A stretch of 64,000 bases of DNA, taken from positions 1-64,000 of the forward strand of contig JAUJYZ010001076.1 of NCBI GenBank assembly GCA_033675265.1, written 5' to 3'. The translations under genes were made by a program, and so were the position numbers. Each line of letters begins with the position of its first letter. The stretch's first letter is position 1. Origin of the DNA: Actinostola sp. cb2023 (Eukaryota; Cnidaria; Anthozoa; Actiniaria; Actinostolidae). Positions 53,016-62,735 of this stretch are shown here, piece by piece. The notes beneath the pieces were generated by a model. That model had not been told where the DNA came from and did not search any database. It was given only the letters and a program-made list of their open reading frames with translations.

Positions 53016-56000
53016 ATGGCTTTTGTTTCAAATTCGTTCCTGATTTTTAACATGGGGACGCTAAGAGCGGCGTACCACCAAGCCTACAATATCGACAAAA
53101 CACTGTGTAACGTGGTAGGCATTACATTTTGCTGAAAGTAATAATATTGCCGTTAGTTTTGATGCCTGCCGTTCATTTCAATTTACTTTTAAGCTTCAAG
53201 ACCAGTTCAAGCTCAATAAAAAGCTATTACAGCATTGGTATGGAGTGACCGATGTTGGCGACATCACCACTCCACTGGGCACAGCTCTGCACCCTCAATT
53301 TCCTTCCGTTGAAGGTGCGTCGTACACATATGCCTTAATAATATATTGATATGGAATGAAGTTAACATTCTAACGCTTCGTTACAGATTATGGCGGGGTG
53401 TTCTTCACTTCTCTACGTCCACCGCAAACATCGTGTGTTAATGCAGAAGTTCAAACCGGTAAGATACTTACCATATATTTTATAATAAATTCATATTCTA
53501 ACAAAGAGTTATTTGGTTATTCCAGACAAAGTGGACGCATATCCACCTATTATCATACATGCAGACCAACAAGTTCAATGCAATGAAGCAGAGCGCATTC
53601 TCGATGGCATCGATAGTGACGATGAAGACATAACGCCGCATTACAAGCCTGACGTAGTGCATAGTGAAAGCCAGACATATTCGAAAGTTATTGTTGTTGA
53701 CGCTGGTAAGTGTGGTTTCTACATTGAATTAATTCTTACTCCGCGATTGCAAATAAAACCAATCATTATTATTCACTGACAGGTATCGACCTTGAAAGAG
53801 CGACGTTTATTGAAGCGAAGGGTATGTCTGACCTTCCAAATTCTGTTTGTAACCGTAACTAATTATTATAAAAATATTGTTTTGCTTTTAACATTGACGT
53901 TTCAGCTGATAAAGGGACTCAAACCATTGAAGTTTGTGAGCGGCTGGTAGTGCGGCTGAAGGATATATGCCGCTACCACAACGCAGGTAAGTAATATTTA
54001 GATCAATTGTTTTGGCTAGCGTTCAATCCCAATGAAGGACTTTACTATTTTAGGATCTCAAACGGAGATAACATCAAGCAGCGGTGTTGCAATACAAAAC
54101 CAAACCTGCACCGATGAAGGTACTGATTGTGCTACCGACAATGGTTCTACTGGTAAGCGCAACAACGGTAATACAATACTTAATGTTGAATCTCAATTAA
54201 ATTGAGTTTATTATTACATAGGCAAAACTGTTACATCAACCAATGCAGTCCGATGCTGAGATTCAACTCAATCCACGAAGCAGTAAGTGTTGCACAATAC
54301 GCATGTGTTGATTCTTAAGCTATTCGCAGTCACACAGTAATTCATCGCTTTTTAAAGGCTTGCCCTTAGAACCACAAATTATTGTTCTCTCTGGTCATGA
54401 CGACAATTTCAGTAAGGACGAAAATGTGACCATGGCACAAGCATTCGTTGATCAAGGTGCGTATATGCCTCGATGTATACAAACAGCTTGTGTCGAGCTA
54501 TAATCACTTGTTGTATCAACTTAATATTGTAGATCCTGACTTGGTAGTGTGCGAGAGAGATGAGCAAGATATCAATGATGAGTTTCAACCAAATCCACAA
54601 ACCAGTGAGTGTTGTATTCATGTGTTGATTCTTAAGATATCCATACATTAATTAATCCCTTTTGTAAAGGCTTGCCCTTAGAACCAGAAATTACTGTTAT
54701 TTGTGGTCATAACGACCAGTTGAATGAGGACGAAAATGTGATCGTTGCACAAACATTCGTTGGTCAAGGTGCGTATATGCCTCGATGTATACAAACAGCT
54801 TGTGTCGAGCTATAATCATTTGTTGTATCAACTTAATATTGTAGATCCTGACTTGGTAGTGTGCGAGAGACATGAGCAAGATATCAATGCTGAGTTTCAA
54901 CCAAATCCACAAACCAGTGAGTGTTGTATTCATGTGTTGATTCTAAAGATATCCATACATTAATTAATCCCTTTTGTAAAGGCTTGCCCTTAGAACCAGA
55001 AATTACTGTTATTTGTGGTCATGACGACCAGTTGAATGAGGACGAAAATGTGATCGTTACACAAACATCCGTTGGTCAAGGTGCGTATATATGCCTCGAT
55101 GGATACAAACAGCTTGTGTCGCGCTATATAGTAACTTGTTGTATCAACTTCATCTTGCAGAACCGGCTGAGTTGGTAGTGTCAAATCAATCAGTGGATGG
55201 TATGTATATGAATATTTATGAAAGTCAATTCGAACTTGTTTACACGAGTATTTATTGCAGTAGAAGTAGAAGAAATTGAGCAGCCACCATCTGGCGATGA
55301 AAAGGAAGACGACCTAGAAGAGGACATAATAGGTAACCATTGCATCCCACTCAAAGTAGTTTGAGTTACTGTTGTTAGACTTATATTTTATGTTTCTAGA
55401 AACAAAAATACTTCATAAGAAGGCGGTGTGCCACATATGCAAGGACCAGGTAGCAGCACTACCACGTCACTACAGGCTTGTTCATGAATGGACAACAGAA
55501 GAGTATAAGCAGTTTAAGCATAAGGGGCGTGAAAATGCGAAAACAAAAAATCCCAGGAGAAAGTGCCCTTTTAAAAAGTGCACCTTCACGGCTGTGCGAT
55601 TTGACAGACACTTTTCAAAAGAGCACAAAGTTCAACGTAATACTGAGAAGTAAGAGCGACAAAATATACAATAAAGCATGAAGATGGTGATCTGATTATA
55701 TTTTATTTTAATTAATCCAGATACAAGAAGTTAATTAGGGCGCTGAGATCTTCAAGAGTAATCGAGAAGCATTCTGATACAGGTAAGCTAGTAAAGTACA
55801 AATTAGTTTCTAATCGTTAAATGTATGTTCTACAATTACCTGTTTATATTCTAGTAAAAAGAGAGGAAAAGCCTGAAACGCGGCAAATAAACAATCCACC
55901 ACGTAAGTGTATGGCTTTGTAAATATATAAATATCATTCACTAACCTCATTTTCGTCATTTCCTTAGCCGCCACTACAAGCGCAAAGAGGAAGTATGTCT

Positions 56001-56156
56001 TGGTAGAGGTTGAGGACAAAGACGGTCCCGTTCCGAAGGATGCAAGAACAGAAGAACAGAACGAGGAGGAAAGCGATGACAATGGTTCTGATTGCGAAGG
56101 TAATGCGCATTTGATGATAGTTATGTTGTAATTAGCGAATACAAAATATGAATATA

Positions 56157-56194
<38 letters not shown>

Positions 56195-58456
56195 GTTGCA
56201 TTGACCGCGGAAAGTCAGCAAGATCTTGAAGATGACCTAATGCCGGCTTCGAACATTGGTATTTCAACTGAAACAGTGTTTGGCAAGTCAATCCTTGCCT
56301 TCAAGGAACATCTCATGAGGCCTGATGGTGGCAAAAAGGTAGGCAAGTGAGAGAAGCATGTGATAATCACGTTACTAACTAAGGCTCACTACATTTTGTT
56401 TACTCTCCTTCACAGCCAGAAAGACAGGCTATTATTGTTTCGAGGGAGGTTTCCAAGATAGCATGCATAGTTTGCCTTGACACTGAACCCTGCGATCTTT
56501 CGCAGCCATGGCTGGATAAAGATCTAGTATGGGGGTCATTCTTTGAGCCAAAACTTGAGGAATACAATAAGTATCACTCTGGCAAAGAACACGGTATGAA
56601 AAGTAATCTGTCGTTATATAGCTTAATTTATTATTGATGATTTTTATTGATGACTTATTCTATTTATTGAATAGATATCCCAAAGGGTCTTTGCCCCAGT
56701 ACGTTGCAGTGCTACTCTACAGCACTTGAAGAATATGGAAACTTCATTTTGGCTGCTCGAAAATGGTCCAACGAACTGTCCGAAAAGGGAAGGGACGGAC
56801 TGAATGGTAAGTGAAAATTGAGACGCGTAGCAGTAGCCAAAACGGAGTGAAATGCTGAAATCGTTTGCTTATGTTGTTAGCTCTTACCAAATGTCAGAAG
56901 AAGTGGCGGTACGCCCTCAAAAAAGACCGTCGAATCCAGGTATCCATCCTATTCTATTCTAATCATTCATTCCATTTATTTGATAACATTTGTTTGTTAA
57001 CTCAGAACAACAGACGATTTGTTGAGGATAAACACAACATTTTATCACTGGAGGACATCCATAAAGTTTTGGATTCACAGGTATATTAGGCGGTTGTCGA
57101 AACCATCTATATTCACAATAAAAATAACTTGTTGAATAATATTGTCTATCTTCGCAGCATGCCAAAGATTGTGCGGCGAGGCTGAAGCACTACTATGATC
57201 TTATCAAAGACGAGAAGACGGTTAGTATGGCAACAATAGGAATGTTCAAATGCTATGAACCTAACAATACACGCTTATCGTTTAAAACCTTTAGAAGACT
57301 CCAACTGTCGATGCCGAAGAAGGGCGAAAGCTACAATGCTTCCTGATGACATTTCTATTGGTGGGTAATGCAGGGCGTGCATCGCTGTTATCAAAGTTTA
57401 CCTTCCAGGCAGCGGATGAAATAAAGAACGAAAACGACATTTACACCGCTTTCATAACCGACCACAAAACGGCAGCATCAAAGGGAACAGCCTATCTGCA
57501 GATGCGGCGTCCTGGATATCGATACCTGAAAGCGTATCAATATGTCGTGAGGTAATAATTAAAATGGTCGTCTGATTTCATATCCTTGTAGTGTGTTAAT
57601 TATATTTTTATGTCGTAGGCCTACCTTTCAGACAGTGAATTCAGACAACTCATTTTTTTTTTAACTACAACTGGTAGAGCTGTTACAAGCAGCGCCGTCT
57701 CAAACTACATTGCCGCCTTTGTGAAGGAGTCGGGAGTACTGCCAAGGGAAAAGGCAAGGTGTTTCATGTTTTACCATTTTCATAGCGTGTAGCAACTTAA
57801 CCATTCCCTTCCTCATATAGGCCTGCCCTACAGACCTTCGCAAGATGTGGGTCACCACAGTGTACAAAGATGGAACGCCAAAGGAGAGAAGGCAATTATC
57901 AACCAAGATGGGACACGGCGAGAGGTTGGCAAATTGTTAACTATACTGCAACGTATCAAAAGTATTTTGTGGATCTCAAGTGTTTCATATTTATTTCTCT
58001 AGGACGGCTCAAATTTGGTACGATTTTACCGAGAAACAAGACGAGGCAACGGAGGCCTTCAAACTGATGGAAAACCATCTGGAAAGTGTAGGGGGGAAGA
58101 AGACCGACGAAGAGTCTCCTGTCAAGTCGAGCAAATTAACACCCAAGAAAAGGTTGGATTTCGTATCTCAAAAATCAAAACGTATCGGTTAGGAGTTAAC
58201 ATGGAATGATTTGGGTTTCAGGAACAGATGCTCATGGAACAAAGAGGAAGAATCAAGCGTAACTGTCACGTTCCGCGAGGAAATACGGTCTACAGACAAA
58301 CTGAAGAAGGCCACAATATTGGCCAAGTTCAAGAAGGACCTTCCCAACATCTATGCGAAGGAAGACAGCTATAAGTGGCGTGAACGTTGCTTTGACAAAG
58401 TGAGATCACTCTGGAGGCGCTACAGTCCAAGCAGTGAAGTCAAGAAAAGTTCTTAA
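53016..58456 (+). CDS. YR copy 2: ~30-exon tyrosine-recombinase (Crypton-like) zinc-finger gene
   Basis: GT/AG-bounded exons join in frame, mostly phase 1, to about 1,080 codons: 53016-53114, 53194-53314, 53387-53458, 53526-53705, 53783-53821, 53906-53986, 54054-54152, (54222-54282), three A/B pairs to 55199, 55261-55332, 55400-55649, 55721-55792, 55855-55902, 55968-56099, 56196-56338, 56416-56593, 56675-56806, 56881-56939, 57006-57080, 57158-57220, 57295-57551, 57619-57753, 57821-57924, 58003-58152, 58222-58456. Middle: two C2H2 fingers. C-terminus: YR fold with NAGRASLLSKFT (Arg), TDHKTAASKGTA (Lys), CPTDLRKMWVT (Thr where His is usual, then Arg), MGHGERTAQIWYDF (His and Tyr nucleophile). 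Crypton recombinases share this layout. Exon 54222-54282 carries a frame break but is symmetric (1-1), so skipping it keeps the frame. The 57753 donor is GC. It may be a working recombinase or a domesticated gene. Confidence 0.75.
54358..55199 (+). repeat. Three-fold exon-pair duplication inside the YR gene
   Basis: Exon A (54358-54456, 54670-54768, 54982-55080; LPLEPEITVICGHDDQLNED-like) and exon B (54533-54604, 54845-54916, 55161-55199; DPDLVVCERDEQDIN-like) alternate three times with their introns, in a ~312-bp period. Copies 2 and 3 of A are nearly identical; B3 is shortened and diverged. All are phase 1-1, so copy number can change without breaking the frame. Exon 54222-54282 looks like an older, decayed B. 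Confidence 0.9.
55400..55649 (+). other. C2H2 zinc-finger exon of the YR gene
   Basis: Encodes CHICKDQVAALPRHYRLVH (CX2CX9HX4H) and CPFKKCTFTAVRFDRHFSKEH (CX4C...HX4H), joined by a Lys-rich linker. DNA binding is the likely role; C2H2-type fingers attached to the recombinase could give target specificity. Confidence 0.7.
56156..56194. repeat. (ATT)n microsatellite
   Basis: About 13 ATT units at the end of an intron; the last one forms the TTATTAG splice acceptor of the next YR exon, so length changes could affect splicing. Confidence 0.85.
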
Positions 58457-58747
58457 AATAAAATATCGTTTCATTGATATATCCCTCATTCATATTCTCA
58501 TGAAATTGTAAAACCGAAGGGTAGTGATAAAAATACAGTGATTAAACTGATAAGTGGTTTGTTTTTGTGAACATTCTGAAGAATCCGCAAAGAGAAAGAG
58601 CATCGATTGGAAGCTAAACGCTCTGTTCACGAAAACACACACAATCACTTGGGAAATCATCTAAATTACCAGAAATCATCATAAAATACATAAAAAGTAG
58701 AACAGAATCATCAAACAACATGTAATTTAAAACGAAGAAAAAACAAC
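58457..58747. other. 3' flank of the YR gene
   Basis: AT-rich, likely 3' UTR; AATAAA-like AAAATAAAAT lies directly after the stop codon. No other feature. Confidence 0.45.
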
Positions 58748-58890
58748 TGTCGATATGTCAGCATTTTCGTGTCGAAAAGTCAGCATTTCGTGTCGATCGG
58801 TCAGCACATTGTCGAAAAGTCAGCCTTTTGTGTCGAAAAGTCAGCAAAGTGTCGAAAAGTCAGCAAAACCGTGTCGATTAGTCAGGAAAG
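58748..58890. repeat. Array of TGTC-N5-GTCAGC repeats (7 units), copy B
   Basis: Seven ~20-bp units. Centres are GATAT, GAAAA, GATCG, GAAAA, GAAAA, GAAAA and GATTA, whereas copy A has TCCAT/GCCAT-type centres. The flanking TGTC and GTCAGC halves are conserved (last unit GTCAGG). It ends 1 bp before the spacer homology begins (58892). Confidence 0.9.
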
Positions 58891-59658
58891 TATGGCCGTA
58901 GACAAAATTAAAAGGCGATAGAAGTAGCCATTTATAGCTACAATCATCGACAATATTAATGAAACAACTATCTCAACATTGCGACTGATTTGACCGAACT
59001 TGGCACTAAGTTGCACATCAACTGCATGTCATGGTACAAACCCCCTTCCCCGTCATCAATGTTGGGGGTAGCAATGATCACCGTGTTCGACTCGCACCAC
59101 TAATCAACATTGATTTTGTTGGGGGGGGGGGGGGGGGGGGGGGAGGGGGTAAAAAAAAAGACCTCATACGTGCGCCAAAAAAAAACATTATTCATGTATT
59201 TTCAAAGCGTTAGTGTTTCAAAGTAAATTGGCGCCGATGGTAGCTTCTGCCACCATTTTGGAACAAGTCACAAAGAAGCAGTATCGTATTGTCAGCACAA
59301 ATGTTGTTTTTTTCAGAATAAAATTGTTAGGGTTCGGGTTAGGGTTAGTTTGATACCTCAAGAGGTTCAATGAAGTAGTGGCTGAGAAACCTCGATTACG
59401 GTATGTTAACATTTTAAACGTGCCATTGATAATACATTACAAGTGGAAATAATAATAATCATCATCATAATCATAGAAATGAAGCGTGACAGGTGGCATG
59501 AACAAGACCAAGATGATATGACAGTTCACAACTGCTCCCTACTACTAAGTCTGCTGAGAAAAGAACATAATATATCATTGCTTTTGTGTCCTGGCCTGAT
59601 GAATCACCTCGCAAGTATTATGTTTGTGAGAAAGAGCTTCAAAATCGAACAAGCAGTC

Positions 59659-59731
59659 AGGTAGTGTAATGGATAAGTAGTGAGCGTATTGTGCGAGGGG
59701 TCACTGGTTCAACTCTGGTTGATGATTAATA
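59659..59731 (+). ncRNA. tRNA-like sequence 1, copy B
   Basis: Same A-box/B-box arrangement as 22853-22925, with both box motifs unchanged. A tRNA-derived pseudogene or SINE-like remnant. Confidence 0.35.
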
Positions 59732-60033
59732 ACTACATTTTTTTCCATGATAAGTAAGAGGTAGTAAGTCCACTAAGTTTAAGGTAAGTAACATAATGGT
59801 CAATCTACAATAATTTCAGTATCTTGATCTTGAGCTAATGAATTATTATATATCAAACTCTCGTGCTATAGCTTCTAGTGATTTTCCTCTGATGTTTCAT
59901 TGGGTATCAAAGTGCATGCACATTGGAAGTTCACCTAATCAATTGTTCATGAGTTTGAGAAGTAACGTTTTAAAGGCCGACAATGAAGACTTCGCCACGG
60001 ACTTGAAACCCCGTCCAGTCCGAATTGGAGGCA

Positions 60034-60604
60034 TAACGAGCCGCAGTCACTTAGTTACCAAAGAACCCCCCACAGATGCGGTAATAGTTTATTACCGCAT
60101 CTGTTGGGGGTCTTGCTGGACTATCTTGTAAAGGTCTGTCGAGAACGAGTGGTGTTACTTCTAACACTATACATTGCAACGAAACCGACTCTTCAATTAC
60201 AGCAGTCAGCATATAAAAATATGTAACCACAGACAACACTCAACTATTTCTCCGAAGCGCTCAGGCAAATAAATCGCCAGGACTTCTCGCTGGATGTACC
60301 AACTAGAGAAATTAATTGCAAAAAATGCTTATCTGAGTCACAGTAGTCTGTTTAGTTGTTTAGTTGTTTAGTTGTTTAGTCTGAAGGAATCGTATTTATA
60401 ATTTCGCGCCAAAATAAATGCTTTGACGTGTGCTACTCCTTGAACTGTCCATATAAGAAACGCACATACTGACATACAATCGTTAAGTTTCCAAGCTACT
60501 GTTGACATATCCCCACTTATCGAAATGAGATTATAAGGTCAGGCATAGCAACCGGAAACCCTGCTGTTTTGGGAACTTTTCTTGGCTGCGGCTCGTTGTG
60601 CTAT
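60034..60604. mobile_element. Non-autonomous TIR element present only in spacer copy B
   Basis: Ends are AACGAGCCGCAG and CTGCGGCTCGTT. Copy A lacks the whole segment and has GGAGG directly followed by CCTATGAACTAC. The interior is non-coding and holds a perfect 13-bp hairpin (CAGATGCGGTAAT/ATTACCGCATCTG, about 60074-60105) and TAGTTGTT repeats (about 60352-60380). The target duplication is unclear. Confidence 0.75.
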
Positions 60605-61206
60605 GAACTACTTCTAAAACGAATTCATTATTCGGGAGGAATTTGTTTATTCAACAAAAAACAATATTCAATGACGCATTAAAGGAATGCCAAGATAAAG
60701 GTGAATCAAATTCCGTGATTCTCATGGAACTACCTGATGGCATAGTGGTAAGTAAAGGGATTAGCATGCAACTTATTAATGAATGTTCCGGGTTCGAATC
60801 TTATGAAATTATCAAATGCGTTTTTTAAGCAGTTGAAAATCATGCATTGCCAGTTTTTCAAGACAAATATCATGTTACTTATTTGAAATAGTATATCCTG
60901 TCAGAAATTAAGTGATTCATTTCTATGATATTTCTATTCCAAGGACTTGAACTGATATTTCCAGTCCCAGGACTTGAAACAATCTTTCAAAGTACTCTAG
61001 AGCGGAATTGATCCAAATCAATCCAAAGTACTCTAGTATTCCGCGGGGGTATCCAGTTCCATCATGTGACCAAATTGAGGGCACCTGGATAGCTGTTTAT
61101 GAACCCTAGGGTGGATAAGTAGGTCTCGTACTCATTCATTATTCATGAGGAAACCAACTAATCCAATGTCCACTATTTGTTAGAATTTCCTACTAGAACA
61201 AACGAT

Positions 61207-61487
61207 GACGTCATACGTCACGTGATCATCAAAAGCTTTGCACCCAAATCTTGAGGACTCCAAATCCAATCTATGCACTAGTTTTCGTGCAAACATATCA
61301 AATGTGTGCTGAGTTTTGGAAGAAAAAGACAACTCTCAAAAAGGCCCACATTATTACACACCCCACTAGCCGTTCAGCCAACATTGCTTCATGAAATATG
61401 GTCTCATCAAATAGCGATTTTCGCGGCAAGGCCCACACGGGGTACTGAGGAATTCTGGAAGGGGTGCAAACGGCGCACTACAACGCT
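61207..61487 (+). promoter_or_regulatory. Putative U2 promoter, copy B
   Basis: TGACGTCA at 61207-61214 followed by the E-box in CACGTGATCA, and the conserved proximal region ending at 61487. Relative to copy A there is an extra ~20-bp segment (AAAGCTTTGCACCC) between the CRE and the proximal part. Inferred from position and conservation. Confidence 0.4.
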
Positions 61488-61514
61488 ATCGCTTCTCGGC
61501 CTTTTGGCTAAGAT
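61488..61514 (+). ncRNA. U2 snRNA gene copy B, 5' fragment (nt 1-27)
   Basis: ATCGCTTCTCGGCCTTTTGG then CTAAGAT, exact to U2. A second U2 word, ATCTGTTCTTATCA (U2 nt 38-51), appears at 61592-61605, immediately at the LINE D ORF1 start codon, so U2 sequence here is split by ~77 bp and then by LINE D. The 3' part lies beyond the window. Confidence 0.9.
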
Positions 61515-61604
61515 TTCAAGTCTTAGTTTGTGGAGTTCCTGTGGTGAATCTCATCAAACCTCAGAAAGTTGGTACACGTGTGGGACGTTTGATCTGTTCT
61601 TATC

Positions 61605-62612
61605 ATGTCTTCAAGAGCGTGCTCTGTGAGACTGAAATTGGAACATGATGTTTTACACCGAGTGACAACGACAGATGTGATCGACCATCTCTTGGAGTCT
61701 GGTTTCGGAGAAGGAAAGATTAAGTGCGTGCAGATAGACAGGGACGAATCGGTGGTGGTGACATTCGCGGATACGGAATGCGTGGAGCAGATTTTGAATC
61801 TTGGAAGTATGACGATCAATGACTACCCAGTGATCGTCTCCAGCGTAGACGCAAGGCGGAGATACGTGAAAGTGTATTATTTGCCGTTTGAAGCGTCGAA
61901 CAGTGATCTTCAAGCGGTGTTGGCTGAGTATGGGCATGTGTATAATGTGAGACGTGATGTGGGATACCAAAACATCGAAGATGGTGTCAGGACGGTGACG
62001 ATGACTGTAAATGGGAATATTCCAAGCTTTGTGAAAGTCGGAGCACACGAGTGTAAAATCTGGTATCGTGGACAACGGCAAACCTGCAGAAAATGCTATA
62101 GCACGGAGCACTTCGCTCGGGATTGTCCAAGTGTTCAGTGCTTTAGATGTAAGGAGATGGGGCATGTGTCGAGGAACTGCACCGAGGAAGAATATTGCGA
62201 AAGATGTGGAGAGGGTGGCCATGTGGCATGGAGATGTGGAGCTTCGCGCTACTCGAATACAAGAGCTAGCACTTTGGAGGTGCCCGTGTCGGAGGGGCTA
62301 GAGGTACTAGCTGAAGGGAAGGTGGAGAAAGAACCGGAAAAAGAACAAGAGCAGCAGAAGCAGGAGTCGAAAGAAAGCGTAGCAATGGACGATCTACCAT
62401 TTGGAGACACGGACGGGGAAGAGGAGCAAATTACGAGCCAGGATGGGGAAGATATAGAGAGATTGAAAGAGGCGGAAGAAGTCACACAAATGGAGGCGGT
62501 GCAAGGGACGGCTAAAAGACAAAGACCGCCCTCCCCGCTTGCAAGTCCAAGAGCAAAGCAGCGGAAGGACAACGTGCAGAAGGAAAAAGAGGACGACGTT
62601 GGCGAAAACTAG
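61605..62612 (+). CDS. LINE D ORF1: gag-like protein with three CCHC knuckles
   Basis: 335 codons from ATG 61605. An RRM-like N-terminal half (VRLKLEHDVLHRVTTTDVID, VKVYYLPFEASNSDLQAVL) is followed by three CX2CX4HX4C knuckles (CRKCYSTEHFARDC, CFRCKEMGHVSRNC, CERCGEGGHVAWRC, about 62083-62232) and a Glu/Lys-rich tail with a basic RPPSPLASPRAKQRK near the end. It binds element RNA. The domain order equals LINE C ORF1 but the sequences differ widely and the Pro-rich 5S-containing N-terminus is absent. The first A of its ATG is the last base of a U2-identical word. Confidence 0.85.
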   Translation: MSSRACSVRLKLEHDVLHRVTTTDVIDHLLESGFGEGKIKCVQIDRDESVVVTFADTECVEQILNLGSMTINDYPVIVSSVDARRRYVKVYYLPFEASNSDLQAVLAEYGHVYNVRRDVGYQNIEDGVRTVTMTVNGNIPSFVKVGAHECKIWYRGQRQTCRKCYSTEHFARDCPSVQCFRCKEMGHVSRNCTEEEYCERCGEGGHVAWRCGASRYSNTRASTLEVPVSEGLEVLAEGKVEKEPEKEQEQQKQESKESVAMDDLPFGDTDGEEEQITSQDGEDIERLKEAEEVTQMEAVQGTAKRQRPPSPLASPRAKQRKDNVQKEKEDDVGEN

Positions 62613-62735
62613 GTATAGTTTAGCTTAGTTTTTTGCTTAGTTTTGGCTTAGTTTTTTGCGCGAATTGAATCGAGTAACTTTTTTTGGTTTTTGAATATTT
62701 AATGAGTGTAGTATGCTAATGTCTTGTAAACTTCA

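Larger units (their letters stand above)
58892..61487. repeat. U2 upstream spacer, copy B
   Basis: Homologous to 22065-24196. It contains G23 (59121-59143), mutated TTAGGG repeats (59327-59349), tRNA-like 1 (59659-59731), a broken tRNA-like 2 (about 60732-60800) and the promoter-like region with TGACGTCA (61207-61214). Differences from copy A: an extra ~570-bp element at 60034-60604 and several small indels. Confidence 0.9.
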
